Origin: Flavobacterium caseinilyticum
Lineage (GTDB): Bacteria > Bacteroidota > Bacteroidia > Flavobacteriales > Flavobacteriaceae
Reading direction: 5' to 3'
DNA: 64,000 nt
Assembly: GCF_004349085.1 (NCBI RefSeq)
Contig: NZ_SMFM01000006.1
Coordinates: 124,001 to 188,000 of the forward strand
The stretch's first letter is position 1. Each line of letters begins with the position of its first letter. A program made the translations under genes and the position numbers. Shown piece by piece: positions 1 through 8,291 of this stretch. Below the pieces are notes generated by a model. It was not told the origin of the DNA. It ran no database searches and saw nothing but the letters and a program-made list of their open reading frames with translations.

Positions 1-2
1 AA

Positions 3-290
3 ATTTTACTGAATGGTTACAAGGGAATCTATTTGGGCGAAAGCATGCCCATTGAAAATTTGAAGGATTTAAAAAATCATTTTGATTCCATTACTTATGT
101 TACCTATCTTACAGTTCAACCGGAACGGTCAGTCATCAACGAATATGTTGAGAAAATGGCTCTGGAGCTGCTTGATGAAAATACCGAATTATGGTATTTA
201 GGCAGATTAACAGAATTTATTAATACAGACGTTCTGTCGGATAAAGTTTCTATTTTTAATTCTATTGCAGAATTAGTAGATAAATTATAG
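3..290 (+). CDS. B12-binding MerR-family regulator, C-terminal part (5' truncated by window)
   Basis: The reading frame is open to the left edge, so only the last 95 residues are visible. They begin with ILLNGYKGIYLGESMPIENL, which matches the last strand/helix part of the cobalamin-binding domain found in CarH/LitR-type MerR regulators. The N-terminal HTH and the ExHxxG-type B12 motif would lie outside the window. In the known family, adenosylcobalamin acts as a light sensor and the protein represses carotenoid genes in the dark. Its position 35 bases upstream of crtI on the same strand fits that role. The family is inferred from the C-terminus and the context only. Confidence 0.75.
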   Translation: MLLNGYKGIYLGESMPIENLKDLKNHFDSITYVTYLTVQPERSVINEYVEKMALELLDENTELWYLGRLTEFINTDVLSDKVSIFNSIAELVDKL

Positions 291-309
291 GTTTCGTTTA
301 AACATTTTG

Positions 310-317
310 TATATTTG
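310..317 (+). promoter_or_regulatory. Possible -7 element ahead of crtI
   Basis: TATATTTG matches the Bacteroidota TAnnTTTG motif in the short gap between the regulator and crtI. It lies only 8 bases before the crtI ATG, so the transcript would be nearly leaderless, and no good TTTG is seen 19-20 bases upstream. Weak candidate. Confidence 0.3.
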
Positions 318-325
318 CTAAACAA

Positions 326-1795
326 ATGAAAAAGAAAATTACAGTTATAGGTTCAGGTTTCTCCTCTTTGGCCGCCGCATGTTATTTGGCGAAAAGTGGC
401 CATCAGGTCGAAGTTTATGAAAAAAATGCAACAATAGGCGGAAGAGCTCGACAATTAAAAAAAGACGGCTTCGTCTTTGATATGGGACCAAGCTGGTATT
501 GGATGCCAGACGTCTTTGATCGTTTTTTTGCTGATTTTGATAAGAAAACAACCGATTATTACGAGCTCATTAAATTATCACCAGCCTATCGGGTGTATTA
601 CGGAATCGATGATTTCATAACAATTGCAGACAATTTACCTGATATTATATTCGCTTTTGAAGCTATCGAAAAGGGAAGCGGTAAAATTCTGAATGATTTT
701 ATGGCTGAGGCCAAAAGTAATTACGATATTGCCATCAAAGATTTGGTTTACCGTCCGGGAGTTTCTCCACTCGAATTGATAACTGTGGAAACAGCCATGA
801 AAGTTGGACAATTTTTTAGCAATATCAGTAAAGATGTTCGCAAAAAATTTAAAAATGAAAGGCTAATCCAAATATTGGAATTTCCAGTATTGTTTCTTGG
901 CGCAAAGCCATCAGACACGCCTTCGTTTTATAGTTTTATGAACTATGCTGATTTTGGTCTTGGAACCTGGCATCCTAAAACAGGAATGTTTGATGTGGTT
1001 CGTGGAATGGAAAGTTTAGCGCGAGAGCTGGGAGTGAAATTTCAAACTAATTCAAACATCGAGAAAATAATCGTCGAAAATAAAACTGCGGTAGCCCTCC
1101 AGGTCAACGGCGAAATTATTGCTTCAGATTTAATTTTGAGTGGTGCTGATTACCATCACACTGAAACTTTGTTGGATCAGGAACATAGAGCGTATTCAGA
1201 AAAATACTGGGACAGCAGAGTTTTTGCACCATCATCATTATTGTTTTATGTAGGTTTCAATAAAAAAATAGAAAATATTTCGCATCATGCATTATTTTTT
1301 GATGTCGATTTTTATCAGCATGCAAAAGATATTTACGATGAACCGCAATGGCCGAAAGAACCATTGTTTTACGCTAATTTTCCATCGTTAACTGACAAAA
1401 CAGCCGCTCCGGAAGGAATGGAATCTGGCTTTTTCCTTGTGCCTTTAGCGCCAGGAATAAATGATACTGAAGCGCTGCGAGAAGAATATTTTGATAAAAT
1501 AATGGATCGTTTTGAAACATTAACAAAGCAAAGTGTAAAAAATAATATTATATTTAAGCAATCATTCTGTAAAAATGATTTTGTGTCGGAGTACAATTCA
1601 TACAAAGGCAATGCGTACGGTATGGCAAATACGTTGTTGCAAACAGCATTTTTGAGACCAAAGTTAAAAAGTAAAAAAGTTAAGAATTTATATTTCACCG
1701 GTCAATTGACTGTTCCGGGACCAGGAGTTCCGCCAGCATTAATTTCTGGAAAATTAGTGTCGGAATTAATTAATAAGCAATTTTCAGAACAATAG
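326..1795 (+). CDS. crtI: Phytoene desaturase (CrtI type)
   Basis: FAD-dependent desaturase that converts phytoene stepwise to lycopene at the membrane. The N-terminus has the dinucleotide-binding fold (VIGSGFSSLAAACYLAKSG, then a GGRAR motif near residue 40). The C-terminus carries the typical NLYFTGQ...PGPGVPPALISGK segment around residues 455-480. At 489 residues it has the usual CrtI length. The stop is followed by one base and then the ATG of crtB, so the two are co-translated. The upstream neighbour is a CarH/LitR-like regulator, which suggests light control. Family assignment is firm; whether the product is lycopene or a neurosporene-type intermediate cannot be read from sequence. Confidence 0.95.
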   Translation: MKKKITVIGSGFSSLAAACYLAKSGHQVEVYEKNATIGGRARQLKKDGFVFDMGPSWYWMPDVFDRFFADFDKKTTDYYELIKLSPAYRVYYGIDDFITIADNLPDIIFAFEAIEKGSGKILNDFMAEAKSNYDIAIKDLVYRPGVSPLELITVETAMKVGQFFSNISKDVRKKFKNERLIQILEFPVLFLGAKPSDTPSFYSFMNYADFGLGTWHPKTGMFDVVRGMESLARELGVKFQTNSNIEKIIVENKTAVALQVNGEIIASDLILSGADYHHTETLLDQEHRAYSEKYWDSRVFAPSSLLFYVGFNKKIENISHHALFFDVDFYQHAKDIYDEPQWPKEPLFYANFPSLTDKTAAPEGMESGFFLVPLAPGINDTEALREEYFDKIMDRFETLTKQSVKNNIIFKQSFCKNDFVSEYNSYKGNAYGMANTLLQTAFLRPKLKSKKVKNLYFTGQLTVPGPGVPPALISGKLVSELINKQFSEQ

Positions 1796-1796
1796 T

Positions 1797-2636
1797 ATGA
1801 AGCAATTATTTGATGATGTATCTTTTAAATGTAGCAAGTTAGTTACAAAAAATTATAGCACCTCTTTCTCGCTGGCGGTTTACATGCTGTCGCCAAGTAT
1901 AAGAGATGCCATATATAGTATTTATGGTTTTGTCCGTTTTGCAGATGAAATTGTAGATTCCTTTCATGGTTATGACAAGGAAAGTTTAATCGCTGAATTC
2001 GAGGATGACTACTATAAAGCGATTGACAGAGGAATAAGTTTAAATCCTATCCTGAATTCATTCCAGCAAATTGTCAAGGAATACAATATATCGGATGACC
2101 TCATTCAGGCGTTCTTAAGAAGCATGAAATTAGACCTAATCAAGTCCGATTATCATAGTAAAGCTGAATATGATGCGTATATCTATGGTTCTGCTGATGT
2201 GGTGGGATTGATGTGTCTCAAGGTTTTTGTTGCCGGAGATAACAAGAGATACGAGCAACTCAAAGACGAGGCCATGCGTTTAGGCTCTGCGTTTCAAAAA
2301 GTCAATTTCCTTCGTGATTTGAAGGATGATAATCTGGTCTTGAACCGTAATTATTTCCCTGGAGTCGATTTAAATTCCTTTGATGAAAATGCTAAAACGG
2401 CTATCATCAGTGAAATCGAAGAGGATTTCAAAATTGCTTATCAAGGGATTCTTAAACTGCCTATTGAAGCAAAATTTGGAGTTTACACAGCATTCGTGTA
2501 CTATAAAAAGCTATTGAAAAAGCTTGAAAATACACCTTGCCATGAAATTGGAAATGCACGAATTCGGGTTTCCAATTATACAAAAGCGGGACTTTTGGCG
2601 CAATCTTTTGTGACTTATAAATTAAAACTGGTGTAA
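1797..2636 (+). CDS. crtB: Phytoene synthase
   Basis: Condenses two geranylgeranyl diphosphates head to head into phytoene, the first committed carotenoid step. Both Asp-rich motifs of the squalene/phytoene synthase family are present: DEIVD around residue 47 in FVRFADEIVDSF, and the second in QKVNFLRDLKDD around residues 167-178. The 279-residue length is normal for bacteroidal CrtB. It starts one base after the crtI stop. No GGPP synthase or lycopene cyclase gene is visible in this window, so those steps must be encoded elsewhere. Confidence 0.95.
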   Translation: MKQLFDDVSFKCSKLVTKNYSTSFSLAVYMLSPSIRDAIYSIYGFVRFADEIVDSFHGYDKESLIAEFEDDYYKAIDRGISLNPILNSFQQIVKEYNISDDLIQAFLRSMKLDLIKSDYHSKAEYDAYIYGSADVVGLMCLKVFVAGDNKRYEQLKDEAMRLGSAFQKVNFLRDLKDDNLVLNRNYFPGVDLNSFDENAKTAIISEIEEDFKIAYQGILKLPIEAKFGVYTAFVYYKKLLKKLENTPCHEIGNARIRVSNYTKAGLLAQSFVTYKLKLV

Positions 2637-2682
2637 AACAGCAGCTATTTTAAAAGTATATTTAAATTTAATATAAAAAATA

Positions 2683-3123
2683 ATGATTTTCTTTTTAATC
2701 TTTTTAGGTGTTTTCCTTTTAATGGAATGTGTGACCTGGCTTACACACAAGTATGTAATGCACGGGTCGATGTGGTATTTTCACGCCGATCATCACCAAC
2801 CAAAATATGCGAACGTTTTCGAACGAAATGATATCTTTTTTGTCATTTTTGCGATCCCAAGCATTGTACTTTTTTATTTTGGTGTCGAAGGCGGTTTGAA
2901 CTACAAATTCTTCATCGGACTTGGAATTATGTTTTACGGTCTTTGTTATTTCATGATCCACGATGTCCTGATTCACCAGCGATTTAAGTGGTTCAAACAC
3001 ACTAATAATAAGTATTTAGTAGGTTTGCGTAAAGCTCATAAAATACATCACAAACATTTGGGTAAGGAGCACGGAGAGTGTTTCGGAATGTTATTTGTGC
3101 CGTTCAAATACTACAAAATGTAA
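2683..3123 (+). CDS. crtZ: Beta-carotene hydroxylase (CrtZ type)
   Basis: Di-iron membrane hydroxylase that adds 3- and 3'-hydroxyls to beta-carotene rings to give zeaxanthin. The histidine clusters of the fatty-acid hydroxylase superfamily are all visible: H22/H27 in HKYVMH, H34/H37/H38 in FHADHH, H93/H98 in HDVLIH, and H119/H122/H123 in HKIHHKH. Four hydrophobic stretches fit a small integral membrane protein, and 146 residues is typical for bacteroidal CrtZ. It lies 46 bases after crtB on the same strand. Together with crtIB it points to a zeaxanthin-type yellow pigment, provided a cyclase exists elsewhere. Confidence 0.93.
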   Translation: MIFFLIFLGVFLLMECVTWLTHKYVMHGSMWYFHADHHQPKYANVFERNDIFFVIFAIPSIVLFYFGVEGGLNYKFFIGLGIMFYGLCYFMIHDVLIHQRFKWFKHTNNKYLVGLRKAHKIHHKHLGKEHGECFGMLFVPFKYYKM

Positions 3124-3129
3124 AGTTTA

Positions 3130-3290
3130 ATTGGGGCGTGACCACGCTTTCACTAGCGTTACAGCGGGGTCGGGCTATCCGTTCCCGCTTTTTTTTGACT
3201 ACCCTGTCAGGGTTCAAAACCCTGACAGGGTAGTCAAAAAAAGAGCTCCACTTTTATCCCTCACGCGAACCCAGTGTTCCATGACGGTAT
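3130..3290. repeat. Flavobacterial intergenic repeat with a perfect 25-bp palindrome
   Basis: The gap after crtZ contains a GC-richer block (GGGTCGGGCTATCCG, then an oligo-T run) that resembles repeats I recall from many Flavobacterium intergenic regions. Its core is an inverted repeat with perfect 25-base arms (3190-3214 and 3218-3242) and a 3-base loop, containing CCCTGTCAGGGTT. The right part (3249-3266) is shared, on the opposite strand and with one mismatch, with 56652-56669. It may act as a transcriptional stop between crtZ and the SRPBCC gene. An open frame across it has no protein-like character. Confidence 0.65.
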
Positions 3291-3309
3291 TTATCTTTAA
3301 AATACAAAC

Positions 3310-3771
3310 ATGAAAATTTACAAACAAGAAACCGTTCAACACGTAAATGCAACTGTTGAAGAATGTTGGGCTTTTTTTTCCAATCCGAAAAATCTTCAGA
3401 AAATCACACCAGAAGGAATGGGTTTTCAAATCACGGATTTCGATAATAAGTCCATGTATCCCGGGCAAATTATTCAATATAAGGTGACGCCACTTTTCGG
3501 GATTACTTTGTCCTGGATGACTGTAATTACTCAGGTAAAGGAAAATAGTTACTTCATAGACGAACAGCGTTTTGGTCCTTACAGTTTTTGGCACCACAAA
3601 CATTTCTTTGAAGCGACACCAAACGGTACCAAAATGACGGATGTGGTTCACTACGGATTGCCGCTTGGCTTTTTGGGCCAGATCATGAATACACTCGTTG
3701 TTAAAAATAAATTGAAATCCATTTTCGAATATCGTGTTACTAAAGTGGACGAAATGTTTAATTCAAAGTAA
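3310..3771 (+). CDS. SRPBCC-family ligand-binding protein
   Basis: A 153-residue protein with the START/Bet v1-like SRPBCC layout. It has an N-terminal KQETVQHVNATVEECWAFF segment, a central beta region with WMTVITQVKE, and a C-terminal helix ending in VTKVDEMF. Such proteins bind hydrophobic ligands, but the ligand here is unknown. Its stop overlaps the ATG of the photolyase gene by one base (TAATG), so the two are translationally coupled. This pairing with light-related genes is common in marine and soil bacteria. No signal peptide is seen; it is probably cytoplasmic. Confidence 0.8.
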   Translation: MKIYKQETVQHVNATVEECWAFFSNPKNLQKITPEGMGFQITDFDNKSMYPGQIIQYKVTPLFGITLSWMTVITQVKENSYFIDEQRFGPYSFWHHKHFFEATPNGTKMTDVVHYGLPLGFLGQIMNTLVVKNKLKSIFEYRVTKVDEMFNSK

Positions 3772-5066
3772 TGAGTAAACAAGAAGTTTCTGTTTTTTGG
3801 TTCCGACGCGACTTGCGTCTCGAAGATAATACTGGTTTATTTTGCGCTTTACAGTCTAAATATTCGGTAATACCATTGTTTATTTTTGATGATTCTATTT
3901 TAGACAGTTTACCAAAAAATGACGCCCGAGTAGGTTTCATTCATGAATCACTTTCGAAAATAAATACGGAACTTCAAGAAATAGGAAGTTCACTTTTAAT
4001 CAAAAAAGGAAAAACTTCAGATGTTTGGCAATCTCTTTTACAAGAATTTGACGTTAAAGAAGTTTTCTTCAACAAAGATTACGAACCGTACGCGTTACAA
4101 CGCGACACAACCCTTTGTGAAATTTTAGAAACAAATAAAACCCTTTCTTATTCTTTCAAAGACCAAGTTATTTTTGAAGAAAGAGAAATTACAAAAGCGG
4201 ATGGATTGCCGTATACGGTTTATACTCCTTTTAAGAATAAATGGTTAGAAAAATACAAGTCATTGGCTCCGGTTCAGGAGTACGATACCGAATCACATTT
4301 TTCTAATTTCTATAAAAACAGTTTCGATTTTCCTACTTTAGAACAAATTGGTTTCGAAGAAAGTCCTATAAAAGTAAAGCCGCACAACTTAAAATTCATT
4401 GCAAATTATCAGGATATAAGAGATTTTCCAGCTATGGACAAAACTTCTTATCTGTCGCCTCATTTGCGTTTCGGAACCGTAAGCGTTCGGAAATTAGTCA
4501 ATTGGGCATTTCATAAAAACGATGTCTTTTTGAGTGAATTGATCTGGAGAGAGTTCTTTATGCAAATCTTATTCAGTTTTCCAAAAGTAGTTACCCAAAA
4601 CTTCAAATCGGCCTATGATGGGATCCAGTGGCGCAATAATGAAGAAGATTTCAAGCGTTGGTGTTCTGGTACAACCGGATACCCCATGGTTGATGCGGGA
4701 ATGCGTCAACTCAATGAAACTGGCTATATGCACAATAGGGTTCGCATGGTGGTTGCCAGTTTTCTAATTAAACATTTAATGATTCAGTGGCAATGGGGTG
4801 AAGCCTATTTTGCTGAAAAATTATTAGACTATGATATGTCTGCCAATGTTGGCAACTGGCAGTGGGCAGCGGGAACCGGTTGTGATGCCGCACCTTATTT
4901 CCGTGTTTTCAATCCGGAAATACAGCAAAAGAAATTTGACGAAAAAGGAATTTACATTCGAAAATGGATCAAAGAATTTGATTTGGGATACGGTAAACCT
5001 ATTGTAGATCATGCCATGGCGAGAGACAGGGCAATTGCGACTTACAAAGCCGGAATTTTGAAATGA
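3771..5066 (+). CDS. phr: Deoxyribodipyrimidine photo-lyase (class I CPD photolyase)
   Basis: Light-driven repair of cyclobutane pyrimidine dimers. The N-terminal antenna domain begins VFWFRRDLRLEDN. The C-terminal FAD domain has SELIWREFF (about 255-263), GTTGYPMVDAGMR (300-312) and SANVGNWQW (357-365). The last gives N359 at the flavin-N5 contact and W363 at the first electron-transfer tryptophan of known photolyases. At 431 residues it is slightly shorter than E. coli PhrB (472). It is coupled to the SRPBCC gene and converges on the folE operon. It is the most canonical of the three paralogues in the window and is the likeliest real CPD repair enzyme. Confidence 0.92.
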   Translation: MSKQEVSVFWFRRDLRLEDNTGLFCALQSKYSVIPLFIFDDSILDSLPKNDARVGFIHESLSKINTELQEIGSSLLIKKGKTSDVWQSLLQEFDVKEVFFNKDYEPYALQRDTTLCEILETNKTLSYSFKDQVIFEEREITKADGLPYTVYTPFKNKWLEKYKSLAPVQEYDTESHFSNFYKNSFDFPTLEQIGFEESPIKVKPHNLKFIANYQDIRDFPAMDKTSYLSPHLRFGTVSVRKLVNWAFHKNDVFLSELIWREFFMQILFSFPKVVTQNFKSAYDGIQWRNNEEDFKRWCSGTTGYPMVDAGMRQLNETGYMHNRVRMVVASFLIKHLMIQWQWGEAYFAEKLLDYDMSANVGNWQWAAGTGCDAAPYFRVFNPEIQQKKFDEKGIYIRKWIKEFDLGYGKPIVDHAMARDRAIATYKAGILK

Positions 5067-5074
5067 TTTATTTT

Positions 5075-5136
5075 AACATATAAGTCATTTAAGTTTTTAT
5101 GTAGTTTAAAGAAAGACTTATATGACTTATATGTTT
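5075..5136. terminator. Inverted repeat between convergent genes
   Basis: Arms at 5075-5094 and 5117-5136 pair at 19 of 20 positions (AACATATAAGTCAT against its complement). It sits between the convergent photolyase and SDR-DUF2867 genes and can serve as a stop for both. There is no strong T-tract, so it may also be a dispersed repeat. Confidence 0.5.
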
Positions 5137-5144
5137 GTAAAATA

Positions 5145-6563
5145 TTATTTTATCAGTTTTTTCAGCATTCCATTAAAGATAAATCCATGAAACGGCAAAA
5201 CAGAATACCAGTATAATTTCCCCCAAATTCCTCTGGGTCTGAAAGTAGCTGCTTGATATAACGTATTTCCTATAATTTTGAATTCGAGCCAAGCTTCTCC
5301 TGGTAATTTCATTTCAGCAAATAAAATCAATTTCCCTTCTTCTTTATTGGCATACAAAACGCGCCAAAAATCTAAAGCATCGCCGGAATGAATGTCGTGA
5401 CGGTTTGTCCTTCCTCTTCGGGAACCTACACCGCCATACAATTTGTCAATAAACCCCCGTAAACCCCACAGCCAATCGCCATAATACCAACCCGTATCAC
5501 CACCGATGGACCAAATCCTGTTGACTGTATAATCACGGTCGATGATTTCCATTTTTCTGCGATCAATGAAGCAATCTTTTTTTGGAACCTTTAAATAGTC
5601 CGACATGTTGCTGCTAAAACGTCCGCTGATTAGAGAATCTTTCCAGCTCGAAGCTACTTTGTCTTCGTCTACTTTTATCAAAGCACGAGATAATGCTTGT
5701 TTGTAGGTCATTGGCGTTACATGCAATAAATCATTAATTCTGTTATCACTGCAAACGACTTCAACTTTCATACTGCTGACCAGTGCTGACGCGAGCCTGT
5801 AGGATGTTGAGGTGACAAAATACAACCAATAGGAGGATAATTTTGGTGTCATTATAGGAACCGTGAAAATCCATCGCTTTAGTTTTTTGGCTTCCGCAAA
5901 ACCCAATAGCATTTCTTTATACGTTAAAATATCTGGTCCTCCAATATCAAAACTCTGATTATAAGTAATGGGATTTAACAATGATTTGGATAAAAATTCG
6001 AGAACATCCGGAATGGCAATCGGCTGGCATTTGGTGTTCAGCCATTTTGGGGCAATCATTATGGGAAGTTTATTCACTAAATCCCGAATGATCTCAAACG
6101 ATGCGCTTCCAGAACCAACTATAATACCGGCTCGCAAGGTGGTTGTGGCAAAAGTTCCTGTATTTAAAATTTCTTCTACTTTTTTTCTCGACTTTAAATG
6201 TTTCGATAGCGATTTGTCATTAACAATTCCACTTAAATAAATAACCTGTTTGACATTAGTTTCATTCAGACGTTGCACAAAATTTAATGCCGACAGACTT
6301 TCTAATTCATCAAAATTTGAGGCTGATCCCGACATAGAATGAATCAGATAATAAGCAGCATCAATATCTACAGGAATAGCGGCCAGTGTTTCTCGATTGA
6401 GAAAGTCAACTTCAATTACGGCAACATTTTTTTGATATTCAACAGGACAATAAAACCTGTTTTTGTCTCTCACACAACAGATGATATCGTGTCCTTGATC
6501 TACCAAAAGTGGTAAAAGTCGCTTCCCGATATAACCTGTTGCACCTGTTAAGAGAATTTTCAT
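5145..6563 (-). CDS. SDR-family NAD(P)-binding protein with C-terminal DUF2867 domain
   Basis: The N-terminal half is an atypical short-chain dehydrogenase with TGATGYIGKRLLP (residues 6-18) as cofactor-binding loop. The C-terminal half, with GDTGWYYGDWLWGLRGFIDK and SGDALDFWRV, is the DUF2867 domain often fused to it. The substrate is unknown. It is last in the minus-strand run with folE, an SDR and the cryptochromes, and starts 24 bases after the folE stop. Similar SDR-DUF2867 genes occur in light-inducible clusters of other bacteria, which suggests a role in pigment, lipid or photoprotective metabolism (inference). Confidence 0.8.
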   Translation of the reverse strand: MKILLTGATGYIGKRLLPLLVDQGHDIICCVRDKNRFYCPVEYQKNVAVIEVDFLNRETLAAIPVDIDAAYYLIHSMSGSASNFDELESLSALNFVQRLNETNVKQVIYLSGIVNDKSLSKHLKSRKKVEEILNTGTFATTTLRAGIIVGSGSASFEIIRDLVNKLPIMIAPKWLNTKCQPIAIPDVLEFLSKSLLNPITYNQSFDIGGPDILTYKEMLLGFAEAKKLKRWIFTVPIMTPKLSSYWLYFVTSTSYRLASALVSSMKVEVVCSDNRINDLLHVTPMTYKQALSRALIKVDEDKVASSWKDSLISGRFSSNMSDYLKVPKKDCFIDRRKMEIIDRDYTVNRIWSIGGDTGWYYGDWLWGLRGFIDKLYGGVGSRRGRTNRHDIHSGDALDFWRVLYANKEEGKLILFAEMKLPGEAWLEFKIIGNTLYQAATFRPRGIWGKLYWYSVLPFHGFIFNGMLKKLIK

Positions 6564-6587
6564 GGAAATGTGTTTAGGGAATTAAAA

Positions 6588-7202
6588 TTAACTTAATTTA
6601 TTGGAAACTAAGCTAATAAATTCTTTTCTGGTTTTGTCTTTCTCGAAAGCTCCTGTAAAAGAAGAAGTCGTTGTAACCGAGTTTTGTTTTTGAATCCCAC
6701 GCATTTGCATACACATGTGTTGCGCTTCAATCACAACTGCAACACCAAGTGGATTTAAAGCATCCTGAATGCAATTTTTGATCTGATCCGTCAATCGTTC
6801 CTGCACTTGCATTCTTCTGGCAAAAGCATCTACGACTCTTGGAATTTTACTCAGTCCTACAATTTTACCATTTGGAATATAAGCCACGTGTGCTTTTCCA
6901 AAAAACGGTAACATGTGGTGTTCACACATAGAATATACTTCGATGTCTTTTACTACAATCATTTGTTGGTGATCTTCGGTAAACATAGCCGATTTTAGGA
7001 TTTCTAACGGATCCAATCCGTAACCGTGTGTTAAATATTGCATTGCCTTTGCTACACGTTCCGGTGTTTTTTCAAGACCTTCGCGAGTAACATCTTCTCC
7101 TAAATTTTCAATAATTACTTTATAATTATCCGCTAATGCTTCTGTTATTTCAGTATCGTATTGTTCGATTTTCTCGTAGCTTTTCATTTTGCTAAGTATC
7201 AT
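6588..7202 (-). CDS. folE: GTP cyclohydrolase I
   Basis: Converts GTP to 7,8-dihydroneopterin triphosphate, the entry to folate and pterin synthesis. Zinc-binding residues are C93 and H96 in [10 protein letters not shown] and C164 in [10 protein letters not shown]. The family motifs [15 protein letters not shown] and QERLTDQI are intact. The 204-residue length is normal for the homodecameric type I enzyme. It lies within the cryptochrome/photolyase run. A plausible reason is the supply of methenyl-tetrahydrofolate or another pterin as antenna cofactor for photolyases, but that link is inferred. A second start at MKSYEK (residue 6) is possible. Confidence 0.95.
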   Translation of the reverse strand: MILSKMKSYEKIEQYDTEITEALADNYKVIIENLGEDVTREGLEKTPERVAKAMQYLTHGYGLDPLEILKSAMFTEDHQQMIVVKDIEVYSMCEHHMLPFFGKAHVAYIPNGKIVGLSKIPRVVDAFARRMQVQERLTDQIKNCIQDALNPLGVAVVIEAQHMCMQMRGIQKQNSVTTTSSFTGAFEKDKTRKEFISLVSNKLS

Positions 7203-7233
7203 ATTCGGTATTTTTAAAGTTATGAATTTGTTT

Positions 7234-7917
7234 TTATATTTTGAAAGTTACTATTCCGTAATCCATTTCGAATACCTGACCTGAAATCGATTTGGCATTT
7301 TCTGAAATTAGGAAGTTGGCCATGTTAGCTACTTCTTCCGGTTTCAGATAGCCTTTCATTGGGTGGCGCTCTACCATGTTTTCTTTCATTCGGTCATTTC
7401 TCAAGATACCTGCGGAAAGTGACGTTTCGGTAATCGTGGGAGCAATGGCATTGATGCGTACTACCGATGCCAATTCTGCTCCCAACGATTTAACTAATCC
7501 TTCAACACCAGCTTTTGACGTAGCAATACTGGCATGGAATGGCATTCCTAGCTTCGCTGCTACCGTGCTGAACAAAACGATCGATGGATTAGTTCCCTTT
7601 TTTAAAACAGGTAAATATTTCTGAATGGCTTTTACAGCGCCAATAACATTAATTTCAAAGTCATTTCTAAAATCTTCAATACTTAGACTTCCGATGGGTT
7701 TCAAGTTGATGGAGCCCGGGGAATAAATCAACGTGTCAATATTTTCTATTTCCGGGAGCGTGTCTTTTAAAACATCTATTGAAAAATGTTTAAGGTTAGG
7801 ATGTGTGATATCTGGCGCGTTTCTGCTGATGTTGTAAACCAAGTTCGTCTCTAATTGTTGCAACAAAATTGCGTTGCCAATACCTTTACTTCCACCAATG
7901 ATTACTATGTTTTTCAT
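7234..7917 (-). CDS. SDR-family oxidoreductase with an atypical active site
   Basis: A 227-residue short-chain dehydrogenase. [10 protein letters not shown] near the N-terminus binds NAD(P), [14 protein letters not shown] provides the structural Asn, and VFEMDYGI closes the fold. The catalytic YxxxK position reads I-A-T-S-K in [10 protein letters not shown], so the usual Tyr is Ile; the upstream Ser (FSTVAA) remains. Either this subfamily uses another residue or it is a binding protein rather than a dehydrogenase. It is 32 bases upstream of folE in the same run. Substrate unknown. Confidence 0.82.
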   Translation of the reverse strand: MKNIVIIGGSKGIGNAILLQQLETNLVYNISRNAPDITHPNLKHFSIDVLKDTLPEIENIDTLIYSPGSINLKPIGSLSIEDFRNDFEINVIGAVKAIQKYLPVLKKGTNPSIVLFSTVAAKLGMPFHASIATSKAGVEGLVKSLGAELASVVRINAIAPTITETSLSAGILRNDRMKENMVERHPMKGYLKPEEVANMANFLISENAKSISGQVFEMDYGIVTFKI

Positions 7918-7966
7918 TTTATATATATTATTATTTTAACGGACTACTGCTCACTGAACATTAATT

Positions 7967-8251
7967 TTATCGTTTGGAAATCTTGTTATTGTTAATTTGT
8001 CTTTGCATGGTACATTTAAAACGACCCTCTTGAAAATTTCTTAATTTTTCGTGTTTTGTTTTACGTCCCTGCACTCTTTCACGCCACATTCTAAAACTGG
8101 ATGCTTTCATTTCGGTGCGCATCAAATCGATTACTTCTTGTTCTTTTAATCCAAATTGGAGTAAAATGGCATCAAAAGTAGTGCGGTCTTCCCAAGCCAT
8201 TTCTATGATTCGGTCTTTCTCTAAATCAGTAAGTTCTTTTTTTAAAGTCAC
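7967..8251 (-). CDS. TIGR03643-family small protein
   Basis: A 94-residue basic protein with KELTDLEKDRIIEMAWEDRT at the N-terminus, then a helical FDAILLQFGLKEQEVIDLMR part that resembles an HTH. The block FRMWRERVQGRKTKHEKL follows, typical of TIGR03643. Members are almost always encoded beside cryptochromes or photolyases, as here, but no biochemical role is established. It lies between the 494-residue photolyase-like gene and the SDR gene on the same strand. Nucleic-acid binding is a guess from charge and the HTH-like part. Confidence 0.8.
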   Translation of the reverse strand: MTLKKELTDLEKDRIIEMAWEDRTTFDAILLQFGLKEQEVIDLMRTEMKASSFRMWRERVQGRKTKHEKLRNFQEGRFKCTMQRQINNNKISKR

Positions 8252-8291
8252 GGTATTTTATTTATTTGATTTTGCTATTCATTTTTTAAAA

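Noticed and set aside
3131..3313. Open frame of 60 codons between crtZ and the SRPBCC gene
   Set aside because: It lies almost entirely in the palindromic repeat; composition and lack of ribosome-binding site argue against a gene.
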